6,539 nucleotides of DNA from assembly GCA_023391955.1 (NCBI GenBank), contig JAEWAA010000167.1, forward strand, positions 1-6,539. Reading direction: 5' to 3'. This document shows, one piece after another, positions 1 through 5,712 of the stretch (the first letter of the stretch is position 1; each line of letters starts with the position of its first letter). This stretch comes from Bacillota bacterium. Its GTDB lineage: Bacteria; Bacillota; Bacilli; Paenibacillales; NBRC-103111. Made by a program: the position numbers and the translations under genes. The notes beneath the pieces were generated by a model. The model was not told the origin of the DNA. It worked only from the letters and a program-made list of their open reading frames with translations, and ran no database searches.

Positions 1-70
1 GTTTGAGGGGCTGCAGGCCCACGCCCGTGCCGTGGAAATCCGGGTGGAAAAGGAGGGCGGACAAGGATGA
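1..70 (+). CDS. hisD: Histidinol dehydrogenase, C-terminal end (partial)
   Basis: Only the last 22 complete codons are visible, read in the frame starting at base 2 and ending with TGA at 68-70. The tail reads EGLQAHARAVEIRVEKE, which resembles the conserved C-terminal helix of HisD (a 'GL.AH..AV..R' pattern). HisD is a cytoplasmic, zinc-dependent enzyme that oxidises L-histidinol to L-histidine in two NAD-dependent steps, the last of the pathway. The stop overlaps the hisB start in an ATGA motif, which implies translational coupling, and hisD directly upstream of hisB is the usual Bacillales order. The catalytic part lies outside the window, so identity rests on the short tail plus context. 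Confidence 0.88.
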   Translation, partial: FEGLQAHARAVEIRVEKEGGQG

Positions 71-708
71 CAGACGCATTCACAGGGAATCCGCAAGGAA
101 ACGATGACGGGATTCTGACAGCCGGGCGTACAGCCTTCGTGGCCCGCAAAACCAATGAGACGGATATTGAGCTCAGCTTCGGCATTGACGGCAACGGGAC
201 CTCGGTGATTGAGACGAAGGTGCCGTTTCTCGACCATATGCTGGATCTGTTCACCAAACACGGCCAGTTCAACCTGAAGGTGCAGGCGGACGGCGACGTG
301 TATATTGACGACCACCACACGGTGGAGGATATCGGGATTTGTCTGGGGCAATGCCTGCGGGAGGCACTGGGTGACAAGCGGGGCATTAAACGCTACTCCA
401 GCGTGTTCATTCCCATGGATGAAGCGCTGGCCCAGGTGGTCATCGACATCAGCAACCGGCCCCACTTCGAATACCGGGCAGAGTATCCGTCCCAGATGGT
501 GGGTACCTTTTCCACGGAGATGGTGCATGAGTTTTTGTGGAAGCTGGCGCTGGAGGCGCGGATCACGCTGCACGTCATTGTCCACTACGGGAAGAACACC
601 CACCATATGATTGAGGCGGTGTTTAAGGCCTTGGGCCGGGCGCTGGATGAAGCCACCTCCATCGATCCCCGGGTGCAGGGAGTGCCCTCCACAAAGGGGG
701 TTCTGTAG
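67..708 (+). CDS. hisB: Imidazoleglycerol-phosphate dehydratase
   Basis: A 213-residue monofunctional dehydratase that converts imidazole glycerol phosphate to imidazole acetol phosphate; the family forms manganese-containing 24-mers in the cytoplasm. Visible family motifs are FLDHMLDLFTKH (residues 54-65), DDHHTVED (81-88), the HEFLWKLA segment (154-161) and GKNTHHMIEA (175-184), which together supply the metal-binding His and Glu residues. The C-terminus ends in the typical PSTKG-VL. The ATG at 67 is preceded by AGGAGG at 51-56 with a 10-nt spacer and overlaps the hisD stop. The conserved fold starts near residue 20; the first 19 residues are a polar, Gly/Asn/Asp-rich extension relative to the B. 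subtilis protein (about 194 residues). There is no phosphatase domain, as expected outside enterobacteria. Confidence 0.98.
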   Translation: MTDAFTGNPQGNDDGILTAGRTAFVARKTNETDIELSFGIDGNGTSVIETKVPFLDHMLDLFTKHGQFNLKVQADGDVYIDDHHTVEDIGICLGQCLREALGDKRGIKRYSSVFIPMDEALAQVVIDISNRPHFEYRAEYPSQMVGTFSTEMVHEFLWKLALEARITLHVIVHYGKNTHHMIEAVFKALGRALDEATSIDPRVQGVPSTKGVL

Positions 709-710
709 CC

Positions 711-1319
711 GTGATCGCCATTATCGATTATGGTATGGGCAACCTCCACAGTGTGCAAAAGGCGGTGGAGCGCCTTGGTTATGAGGCGTTGGTAACCTCC
801 CGGGAGGAGGAGATTCTGGCCGCAGACGGGGCCATTCTTCCGGGTGTTGGCGCCTTCGGTGATGCCATGAAGTTCTTGAACGATACCGGGCTTGGGCAGG
901 CTGCGGTACGGTATGCGGCTGGCGGCAAACCCCTGTTGGGCATCTGCCTGGGTATGCAGCTCTTGTTCTCCTCCAGCGAGGAGCACGGCCAGCATGAAGG
1001 CCTGGGGCTGTTGCCCGGCAAGGTGGTGCGGATCGTGGGGGACTTCAAGGTGCCCCATATGGGCTGGAACCGGCTTAGCTTCAAGCAGTCGTCACCGCTG
1101 TTGGCGGGGCTTACGGAGGGGCATGCCTATTTTGTCCACTCTTACAAGGCGCTGCCGGAGCGGGAGCAGGACCTCTTGGCGGATACGGACTATTACGGTC
1201 CGGTGACGGCGGTAGTAGGACGGGACAATGTGTTCGGGACCCAGTTCCATCCGGAGAAAAGCGGCGAGCTGGGCATGAAGCTTCTGGAGAATTTCCTGAG
1301 GCTGACGGTCCGGGGATGA
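711..1319 (+). CDS. hisH: Imidazole glycerol phosphate synthase, glutamine amidotransferase subunit
   Basis: A 202-residue class I glutamine amidotransferase. It hydrolyses glutamine and channels ammonia to HisF, with which it forms IGP synthase. The N-terminus reads IIDYGMGNLHSV, the oxyanion segment is LPGVGAFGDAM (43-53), the nucleophile elbow is GICLGMQLLF with Cys79, and the rest of the triad is His180 and Glu182 in TQFHPEKS. PHMGWN is the conserved HisH segment. The start is GTG at 711, two bases after the hisB stop, with AAAGGGGG at 693-700 lying inside hisB; this spacing suggests coupled translation. The length is normal for the family and nothing looks broken. Confidence 0.98.
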   Translation: MIAIIDYGMGNLHSVQKAVERLGYEALVTSREEEILAADGAILPGVGAFGDAMKFLNDTGLGQAAVRYAAGGKPLLGICLGMQLLFSSSEEHGQHEGLGLLPGKVVRIVGDFKVPHMGWNRLSFKQSSPLLAGLTEGHAYFVHSYKALPEREQDLLADTDYYGPVTAVVGRDNVFGTQFHPEKSGELGMKLLENFLRLTVRG

Positions 1320-1341
1320 AAAATAGCGGGGGTGCGGCAAG

Positions 1342-2073
1342 GTGTTTACTTTATATCCGGCAATTGATATCCGCGGCGGCAAGTGCGTCCGCCTGATTCA
1401 AGGAGATTACAACCAGGAAACGGTTTATAACGACAGCCCGCTGGAGGCGGCGTTGGCCTGGGCGGAGCAGGGGGGCAAGTGGATCCATCTGGTGGATCTG
1501 GATGGAGCCAAGGCGGGGGAGCCGGTGAACCATCAGCTGATCGGCGACATCGCCCGCAGCGTGAAGGTTCCGGTGCAAACCGGAGGCGGTCTGCGTACGG
1601 TGGAAAATGTGGAGCGGCTGTTGTCCCTGGGTGTCTCCCGGGTGATTATTGGAACGGCGGCAATTGAGGACCGCCCGTTCGTGGAAGAGGTGCTCCGGCG
1701 GTTCGGGGAGCAGGTAGCCATCGGCATCGACGCCCGCAACGGCTACGTAGCCACCCGGGGCTGGCTGGAGACCTCCGAGGTGAAGGCGGAGGAACTGGCG
1801 GTGCAACTGGCGGAGCTGGGGGCGAAGACGTTTATTTTTACGGACATCTCCCGGGACGGCATGATGCAGGGGCCGAATGTGGAAGCCATTGTCCGGCTGG
1901 CCCAGGTATCCGGGCAGTCGGTGATTGCGTCCGGCGGTGTGAGCCGGTACGAGGATCTGGAGGCGTTGGCCGCCCATGCGGACAAGGGAGTAGCCGGCGC
2001 GATTATCGGCAAGGCGCTGTACACCGGCAGCATTGAGCTGGCGGAGGCGCACCGGAGGCTGGGGCTGGTGTAA
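1342..2073 (+). CDS. hisA: ProFAR isomerase (phosphoribosylformimino-AICAR-phosphate isomerase)
   Basis: A 243-residue (beta/alpha)8 barrel that performs the Amadori rearrangement of ProFAR to PRFAR, just before IGP synthase. The start reads LYPAIDIRGGKCVRL with catalytic base Asp9. The second catalytic Asp is Asp130 in GIDARNG, and Thr167 sits in FTDISRDG. Phosphate-binding loops are QTGGGLR (79-85) and ASGGVS (196-201). The two halves show the half-barrel repeat typical of HisA and HisF. The start is GTG at 1342, 22 nt after hisH. The Shine-Dalgarno there is only a G run (1327-1331), so translation may depend on coupling from hisH. Length and residues are standard. Confidence 0.98.
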   Translation: MFTLYPAIDIRGGKCVRLIQGDYNQETVYNDSPLEAALAWAEQGGKWIHLVDLDGAKAGEPVNHQLIGDIARSVKVPVQTGGGLRTVENVERLLSLGVSRVIIGTAAIEDRPFVEEVLRRFGEQVAIGIDARNGYVATRGWLETSEVKAEELAVQLAELGAKTFIFTDISRDGMMQGPNVEAIVRLAQVSGQSVIASGGVSRYEDLEALAAHADKGVAGAIIGKALYTGSIELAEAHRRLGLV

Positions 2074-2093
2074 GCTGCGAATGCGGCATGAGG

Positions 2094-2102
2094 AAAGGAG
2101 GG
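2094..2102 (+). promoter_or_regulatory. Ribosome binding site that fixes the hisF start
   Basis: AAAGGAGGG is followed after 6 nt by GTG at 2109. The upstream in-frame ATG at 2088 would place this site inside the coding region and would add seven residues before the conserved N-terminus. The GTG is therefore the better start. Confidence 0.85.
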
Positions 2103-2108
2103 ACGGCT

Positions 2109-2867
2109 GTGCTGGCAAAACGCATTATCCCCTGCCTGGATGTGAAGGACGGGCGGGTGGTTAAGGGAGTAAATTTCGTGAATCTGCGGGATGCCGGGGA
2201 TCCGGTGGAGCTGGCGGCGATCTACGACCGGGAAGGCGCCGATGAGCTGGTGTTTCTCGATATCTCCGCTTCTGTGGAAGGGCGCTCCACCATGGTGGAG
2301 GTGGTCCGCCAGACTGCGGGGGAGATTACCATTCCCTTCACCGTAGGCGGCGGCATCTCCAGCGTGGAGGATATGACCCGTCTGTTGCGGGCCGGTGCGG
2401 ATAAAACCGGGATCAACACGGCGGCAGTGAAAAATCCGCAGCTGATTTCGGAGGGCGCCCGGCGGTTCGGCTCCCAATGTATTGTGGTGGCGATAGATGC
2501 CCGTTTTAACCCTGAATGGAGCGAATGGGAGGTCTATATACACGGCGGCCGTACGCCTACCGGCATTAAGGCGCTGGAATGGGCCAGGAAGGTGGAGACG
2601 CTGGGGGCGGGGGAGATTCTCCTGACCAGCATGGATGCCGACGGCACCAAGGACGGCTTCGATGTGAAGCTGACCCGGGCGGTGTCCGAAGCGGTGGGCA
2701 TTCCCGTCATTGCTTCCGGCGGTGCAGGCAAAAAAGAGGATTTTTATGAGGTCTTCACAGCAGCCAAGGCGGATGCGGGTCTGGCGGCGACGATTTTTCA
2801 CTATAAGGAACTGACCATACATGAAGTGAAGCAGGATTTGCGGGACAAAGGGGTAGAGGTGCGATGA
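2109..2867 (+). CDS. hisF: Imidazole glycerol phosphate synthase, cyclase subunit
   Basis: A 252-residue (beta/alpha)8 barrel, the same length as B. subtilis HisF. It uses ammonia from HisH to split and cyclise PRFAR, giving IGP for HisB and AICAR for purine synthesis. Catalytic Asp11 is in IIPCLDVKDGRVVKG and Asp130 is in VVAIDAR; both match the classical HisF numbering exactly. Other family motifs are FTVGGGISS (77-85), GADKTGINTAAV, the HGGRTPTG loop and IASGGAGKKEDF. The GTG start at 2109 is chosen because of a strong Shine-Dalgarno 6 nt upstream; starting at ATG 2088 would add seven unconserved residues. The stop overlaps the hisIE ATG by 4 nt. It is 35 nt downstream of hisA. Confidence 0.98.
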   Translation: MLAKRIIPCLDVKDGRVVKGVNFVNLRDAGDPVELAAIYDREGADELVFLDISASVEGRSTMVEVVRQTAGEITIPFTVGGGISSVEDMTRLLRAGADKTGINTAAVKNPQLISEGARRFGSQCIVVAIDARFNPEWSEWEVYIHGGRTPTGIKALEWARKVETLGAGEILLTSMDADGTKDGFDVKLTRAVSEAVGIPVIASGGAGKKEDFYEVFTAAKADAGLAATIFHYKELTIHEVKQDLRDKGVEVR

Positions 2868-3697
2868 GCAGCGAAACGGAGCAACAGCTGGCAGCATCTG
2901 TGGAGGAGCTGGCGGAGCTGATCCGCTGGTCGCCGGACGGTTTGGTGACGGCGGTGGTGCAGGATGCGGCCAGCAAGGATGTGCTGATGGTGGCCTATAT
3001 GAACCGGGAGGCGCTTAAGCTGACGGTGGAGTCCGGCGATACCTGGTTCTGGAGCCGGTCGCGCAAGGAGCTGTGGCATAAAGGAGCTACCTCCGGCAAT
3101 GTGCAGAAGGTGGAGAGCTTAGCGTATGACTGCGACGCCGACACGCTGCTGCTGAAGGTGGTTCCGCAGGGACCGGCCTGCCATACGGGCAGCAACAGCT
3201 GCTTTTACCGGGAGCTGCCGCCAAACGGAGCTGCTGATAACGCAGCCTCCAGTTCTGGACAGGCTGCGGACAACGGAACTTCCGGCGGCGGAGAAGCTCT
3301 TGCGGCGGTATCCGCCCGTGGTGCAGAGGAGTATGTGGGAAGCAGCCTGCGGGGTGTGGAGCGCGAGGAGGCTAAGGGTTGGCGGAAGGATGGGGCGGTG
3401 GATGCCCAGGACCGCTTCGCCATTCTGGCCAAGCTGGAGTCTACGATTGCGGAGCGTGAGCTGGAACGGCCGGAGGGCGCCTATACCACGTACCTGTTCG
3501 ACAAGGGTGTGGACAAGATTCTGAAGAAGGTGGGCGAGGAAGCCGGTGAGGTGATTATCGCCGCCAAAAACCGCAGTCCGGAGGAGCTCCGGTATGAGGT
3601 AAGCGACTTGATCTATCATTTGCTGGTGCTGCTGCAGGAACAGAAGCTGCCGTTGGACGACGTTCTGGCCGAACTGGACCGCAGGCACAACAAATAA
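2864..3697 (+). CDS. hisIE: Bifunctional phosphoribosyl-AMP cyclohydrolase / phosphoribosyl-ATP pyrophosphohydrolase
   Basis: A 277-residue fusion catalysing the second and third steps of histidine synthesis: the HisE part cleaves PR-ATP to PR-AMP, and the HisI part opens the adenine ring to give ProFAR. HisI domain (about 20-118): WSPDGLVTAVVQD, the SRSRKELWHKG segment, magnesium ligands Asp89/Asp91/Asp93 in DCDAD, and zinc ligands Cys90, Cys106 and Cys113 with the usual spacing. HisE domain (about 183-275): MazG-like helices with RPEGAYTTYLF, GEEAGEVIIAAKN and EVSDLIYHLL. The two are joined by about 60 residues rich in Ala, Gly, Ser and Glu (119-182); the B. subtilis protein has about a dozen residues there and is 209 long. 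The ATG overlaps the hisF stop, with AAAGGGG at 2847-2853 upstream. It is the last gene of the operon. Confidence 0.97.
   Translation: MSSETEQQLAASVEELAELIRWSPDGLVTAVVQDAASKDVLMVAYMNREALKLTVESGDTWFWSRSRKELWHKGATSGNVQKVESLAYDCDADTLLLKVVPQGPACHTGSNSCFYRELPPNGAADNAASSSGQAADNGTSGGGEALAAVSARGAEEYVGSSLRGVEREEAKGWRKDGAVDAQDRFAILAKLESTIAERELERPEGAYTTYLFDKGVDKILKKVGEEAGEVIIAAKNRSPEELRYEVSDLIYHLLVLLQEQKLPLDDVLAELDRRHNK
3227..3292 (+). repeat. Degenerate 33-bp tandem repeat in the HisIE linker
   Basis: Two adjacent 11-codon units encode GAADNAASSSG and QAADNGTSGGG (HisIE residues 122-132 and 133-143). They share six of eleven residues and about 20 of 33 bases by eye. A small in-frame duplication that expanded the linker would explain this, but Ala/Gly/Ser-rich sequence can resemble a repeat by chance. 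Confidence 0.4.
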
Positions 3698-3735
3698 AGA
3701 AACCCATATCCAGGCTAAAAAAGATGTATATGTGT

Positions 3736-3769
3736 AAAAAGAGCTTTCCCCATTGGGAAAGCTCTTTTT
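3736..3769 (+). terminator. Intrinsic terminator of the his operon, probably bidirectional
   Basis: A perfect 15-bp inverted repeat with arms at 3736-3750 and 3755-3769 and the tetraloop CATT. The core is GAGCTTTCCC/GGGAAAGCTC, flanked by A5 on the left and T5 on the right, so both strands end the stem in a U-run. It lies 38 bp after the hisIE stop. On the + strand it ends the his transcript. On the - strand it could stop readthrough from the convergent GH43 gene; a second A run (AAAAAA at 3717-3722) would add more U residues in that direction. Confidence 0.95.
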
Positions 3770-3833
3770 GTGCTGACTAGGGTGCGGAATGTACGCTATG
3801 GAAGGACAAAACCCGTTAGAATGTCCGTCGGAA

Positions 3834-3966
3834 AGTGGACACTCGGGAAGATAGAGGTCATCGGGGACATCAGTCAATATATTGTTAAGGAGACGAATGT
3901 ATGTTCTATATATTGTGTTTTCTTAGATGATTCGCCGGGGAAGAGGTTATAATGCCCGTGTCCACT
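3834..3966. repeat. Spaced imperfect inverted repeat
   Basis: AGTGGACAC at 3834-3842 is the exact reverse complement of GTGTCCACT at 3958-3966. Allowing a 2-nt bulge, pairing extends to GGG at 3845-3847 with CCC at 3955-3957. The span is 133 bp. It could be the termini of a tiny non-autonomous element or the closing stem of an RNA. No target-site duplication is visible at the outer edges, and a 9-bp match within 350 bp can arise by chance. Confidence 0.3.
3848..3877 (-). promoter_or_regulatory. Possible sigma-A-type promoter on the minus strand
   Basis: Read on the - strand: TTGACT at 3877-3872, an 18-nt spacer, then TATCTT at 3853-3848. This is five of six and four of six matches to the TTGACA/TATAAT consensus. 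A transcript starting near 3841 would run about 105 nt to the bidirectional terminator at 3736-3769. No gene lies between, so if active it would make a small RNA. Such matches are common by chance in A+T-richer DNA. Confidence 0.25.
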
Positions 3967-4008
3967 GTATGAAAGACAAAATACGGGATTTGTCTCTTGG
4001 AAATGGAT

Positions 4009-4055
4009 GAAACCATCCGCCGGAGATTACCACGGATGGTTTCCTTGTTTTCTTT
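4009..4055 (+). terminator. Terminator-like hairpin
   Basis: An 11-bp perfect stem, GAAACCATCCG (4009-4019) with CGGATGGTTTC (4033-4043), has a 13-nt loop and is followed on the + strand by the T-rich tail CTTGTTTTCTTT. On the - strand the bases after the stem are less T-rich (ATCCATTTCC), so it fits + better. It could also form part of the 3' end of the GH43 mRNA on the - strand. GGATG at 4005-4009 can pair with CATCC at 4014-4018, an alternative hairpin exclusive with the main one. Confidence 0.4.
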
Positions 4056-4121
4056 AGGCCGTTTTTGCAACCTGCTTGAGCCCTCGGAGTTTGCCAACAT
4101 GCCCTATGGTTGGGCCTTGAA

Positions 4122-5657
4122 TCATTCCCCGGCGCGGTACTCGAACCAGTCGAAGTCTGCCGGGATACGCCGGCCGGAGCCGCCGTTAATGGCGAATAAG
4201 CCTACCATGGCGCCGGTGAAGGCTTTTTTCTCCTGGGTGCCTTCGTCGCTGAGGAAGCGGGCATCCTCCACGGTGCCGGCCTCCAGCCATTCCGTCCCGT
4301 TCAAGCTGTAGAAGAAGGCCCGTGTTTCCCCGTCCACCCGGACCTGCAGGTACAGGATCCCTGTTCCCGCAGGAACCGGGTGGGAGGCCAACTCCCGCAG
4401 GCTGCGTGCCCGGTTCTCTGTCAGCTTCACCGCGAGACCGCTGTTTGTGGCCGTCAGTGCCAGCTTAATGAAGCAGCGGGAGTCGTAATAGCAGGTTAAC
4501 CCTGCTTGCTCCCCCGTCACACCCGGAGTGAACTCCAGCTTCAATCCGGCCGTATACCGGTGGGCGGTTTCCCGCCGTACCAGGACGTTCTCCGCATCGG
4601 TGGAGTCCAGATCAGCCCCGCCGGTATAAAGGCGCAGGAAGCCGGGCCGCTCCGCCAAGGACCAGTTGTCCTGCACGGGATTCCAGGCAAAGCACCAGTG
4701 AAGGGGAAGGTCTGCCGTTTCGAACTGATCCCGGGCAGGAGGCGCGTCCCACACTGTTTCGGGTAAAGCGGGAGCCTGCTGCACCGGGCTGGGTCCTTGA
4801 CCGTCATTCACCGTAAACCAGCCGTCCTCCGTCCATTGGACCGGCTCCAGATAGGTTTCCCGGCCCAGGGTGCAGAAGCCTCCCCGCAGGGGCCGTCCGC
4901 CCAAATGAACCATCCACCATTCCCCGTGCTGGGTCTCCACCAGCTTGCCGTGGCCGGCACGTTGGATGACAGCGGCAGGATCCGTCTGAGTGTGCACCGG
5001 ATTCATCGGACAGGCTTCATACGGCCCCAGCAGCTCCCGGGAACGGGCCACCGTGATACAGTGGCCGTATTCCGTGCCACCTTCTGCGAGAATCAGATAA
5101 TACCAGCCGTCCTTCAGCAGCAGATGGGGGCCCTCCGGAGAAGCCCGGCCGGTTCCCTCCCACAGCTTCACCGCTTCCCCTGCAGGCGACATGCTGTCGT
5201 CGGATAAAGGAAGCAGCCAGGCGCCTCCCCGTCCATAAAGCATGTAGCGGCGTCCGTCCTTATCCACAAAGTGGGAGGGGTCAATCCCCTCATGATTCAG
5301 CACTGAGGGAGCGGAATACGGTCCCTCCGGACGCTCCGACCGGACCACAATATTGGCCCGGCCCGCTCCCGCCAGCCGAAGTGTGGCCATCAAGTAAAAC
5401 ATTCCGTCTACATAAGAAATATCCGGAGCCCAAATGCCGAAGGAGTCCGGTAGTCCCCGCAGGGGAAGGTCCTCACTCCGGGTAAGACCATGTCCAATGT
5501 AACGCCAGTTTACCAAATCTCGGGAATGGGACAGCACAATGCCGGGGAAGAATTGGAAGGTGGAATTGGCCAAATAATAATCCTCATCTACCCGTACAAT
5601 GGACGGGTCCGGATGGAAGCCGGGCAGGATCGGATTGGTATAGGTTCGTTCATTCAA
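4122..5657 (-). CDS. Glycoside hydrolase family 43, beta-xylosidase / alpha-L-arabinofuranosidase type
   Basis: A complete 511-residue enzyme. GH43 members are inverting hydrolases that release xylose or arabinose from the ends of xylo-oligosaccharides. The five-bladed beta-propeller is about residues 7-285: NPILPGFHPDPSI holds the likely catalytic base Asp17, FGIWAPDI is at 73-80, Asp126 in GIDPSHF is the likely pKa-modulating residue, and Glu175 in SPEGPHL is the likely general acid (by analogy with characterised beta-xylosidases). HGEWWMVHLGGRP and GRETYLEPVQW follow. The C-terminal beta-sandwich (about 300-511) ends in ADFDWFEY. There is no signal peptide, so a cytoplasmic role on imported sugars is likely. 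The start is TTG at 5657 with AAGGGGG 7 nt upstream; an in-frame TAA further upstream rules out an earlier start. It lies 97 nt downstream of the second GH43 gene. The exact substrate cannot be told from sequence alone. Confidence 0.94.
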   Translation of the reverse strand: MNERTYTNPILPGFHPDPSIVRVDEDYYLANSTFQFFPGIVLSHSRDLVNWRYIGHGLTRSEDLPLRGLPDSFGIWAPDISYVDGMFYLMATLRLAGAGRANIVVRSERPEGPYSAPSVLNHEGIDPSHFVDKDGRRYMLYGRGGAWLLPLSDDSMSPAGEAVKLWEGTGRASPEGPHLLLKDGWYYLILAEGGTEYGHCITVARSRELLGPYEACPMNPVHTQTDPAAVIQRAGHGKLVETQHGEWWMVHLGGRPLRGGFCTLGRETYLEPVQWTEDGWFTVNDGQGPSPVQQAPALPETVWDAPPARDQFETADLPLHWCFAWNPVQDNWSLAERPGFLRLYTGGADLDSTDAENVLVRRETAHRYTAGLKLEFTPGVTGEQAGLTCYYDSRCFIKLALTATNSGLAVKLTENRARSLRELASHPVPAGTGILYLQVRVDGETRAFFYSLNGTEWLEAGTVEDARFLSDEGTQEKKAFTGAMVGLFAINGGSGRRIPADFDWFEYRAGE

Positions 5658-5664
5658 AGGAAAA

Positions 5665-5671
5665 CCCCCTT
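5665..5671 (-). promoter_or_regulatory. Ribosome binding site for the TTG-started GH43 gene
   Basis: AAGGGGG on the - strand lies 7 nt before TTG (5657-5655). The TAA overlapping its first bases (5672-5670) closes the frame upstream, so the TTG is the only reasonable start. An ATG at 5653-5651 is in another frame and leads to a stop after 21 codons. Confidence 0.75.
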
Positions 5672-5674
5672 AGG

Positions 5675-5712
5675 AAAAAGCTGATGCTGCGTACAAGCGC
5701 TGCACAATCAGC
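5675..5712 (-). terminator. Hairpin plus T-run between the two GH43 genes
   Basis: On the - strand, GCTGAT (5712-5707) pairs with ATCAGC (5685-5680), with an inner TGC/GCA pairing, and is followed at once by TTTTT (5679-5675). This looks like a weak to moderate intrinsic terminator placed just before the ribosome binding site of the downstream GH43 gene. It may cause partial termination or protect the 3' end of the upstream message. The stem is short and interrupted by an internal loop. Confidence 0.45.

Larger units (their letters stand above)
3770..4121. other. Intergenic region between convergent his and GH43 genes, no convincing protein gene
   Basis: This 352-bp gap is richer in A+T than the flanking genes. 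Open frames of about 60 codons exist on both strands (3770-3952 on +, 3906-4100 on -), but neither has a good ribosome binding site, nor any family resemblance that I recognise. What it does hold is a set of inverted repeats: GGACA/TGTCC at 3804-3826, a 9-12 bp pair at 3834/3966, AGACAAA/TTTGTCT at 3974-3995, an 11-bp stem at 4009-4043, and a bulged stem at 4094-4113 just after the GH43 stop. It may be untranslated 3' sequence of the GH43 transcript, a remnant of a mobile element, or the site of a small RNA. Confidence 0.6.

Noticed and set aside
585..1058. A 157-codon minus-strand frame across hisB and hisH
   Set aside because: It is antisense to two intact, well-supported genes, and no family motif is seen in its translation.
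2088..2108. ATG at 2088 as the hisF start
   Set aside because: It would place the strong AAAGGAGGG inside the gene and add seven residues before the conserved N-terminus; GTG at 2109 gives the usual 252-residue length.
1743..2897. A 384-codon open frame on the minus strand, and a 255-codon one at 1351-2118
   Set aside because: They lie antisense to hisA and hisF, which are fully conserved. Long antisense frames are a by-product of G+C-rich codon use, and the translations have no recognisable motifs.
3119..3877. A 252-codon minus-strand frame starting with TTG in the intergenic region and running antisense to hisIE
   Set aside because: It would read through the perfect terminator stem and the conserved hisIE gene. 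Its TTG overlaps a promoter-like hexamer, and it has no ribosome binding site or known motif.
3875..3916. ATATATTGT direct repeat (3877-3885 and 3908-3916) as an operator
   Set aside because: It is A+T-rich low-complexity sequence with no gene downstream, so chance similarity is the simplest explanation.
3906..4100. A 64-codon minus-strand frame downstream of the GH43 gene
   Set aside because: No ribosome binding site precedes the ATG at 4100 and the translation resembles nothing I know; it spans the hairpins.
3997..4311. A 104-codon plus-strand frame running from the intergenic region into the GH43 gene
   Set aside because: Two thirds of it is the antisense of the conserved GH43 C-terminus, it crosses a terminator-like hairpin and lacks a Shine-Dalgarno site.
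4797..5207. A 136-codon plus-strand frame
   Set aside because: It is antisense to the catalytic domain of the complete GH43 gene and its translation shows no motif.
5688..5706. AAGCGCT core in the GH43 spacer as a CcpA (cre) site
   Set aside because: Only the central AGCGCT is symmetric; the outer TG and CA positions of the cre consensus do not match on either strand, and the core falls in the loop of a hairpin.
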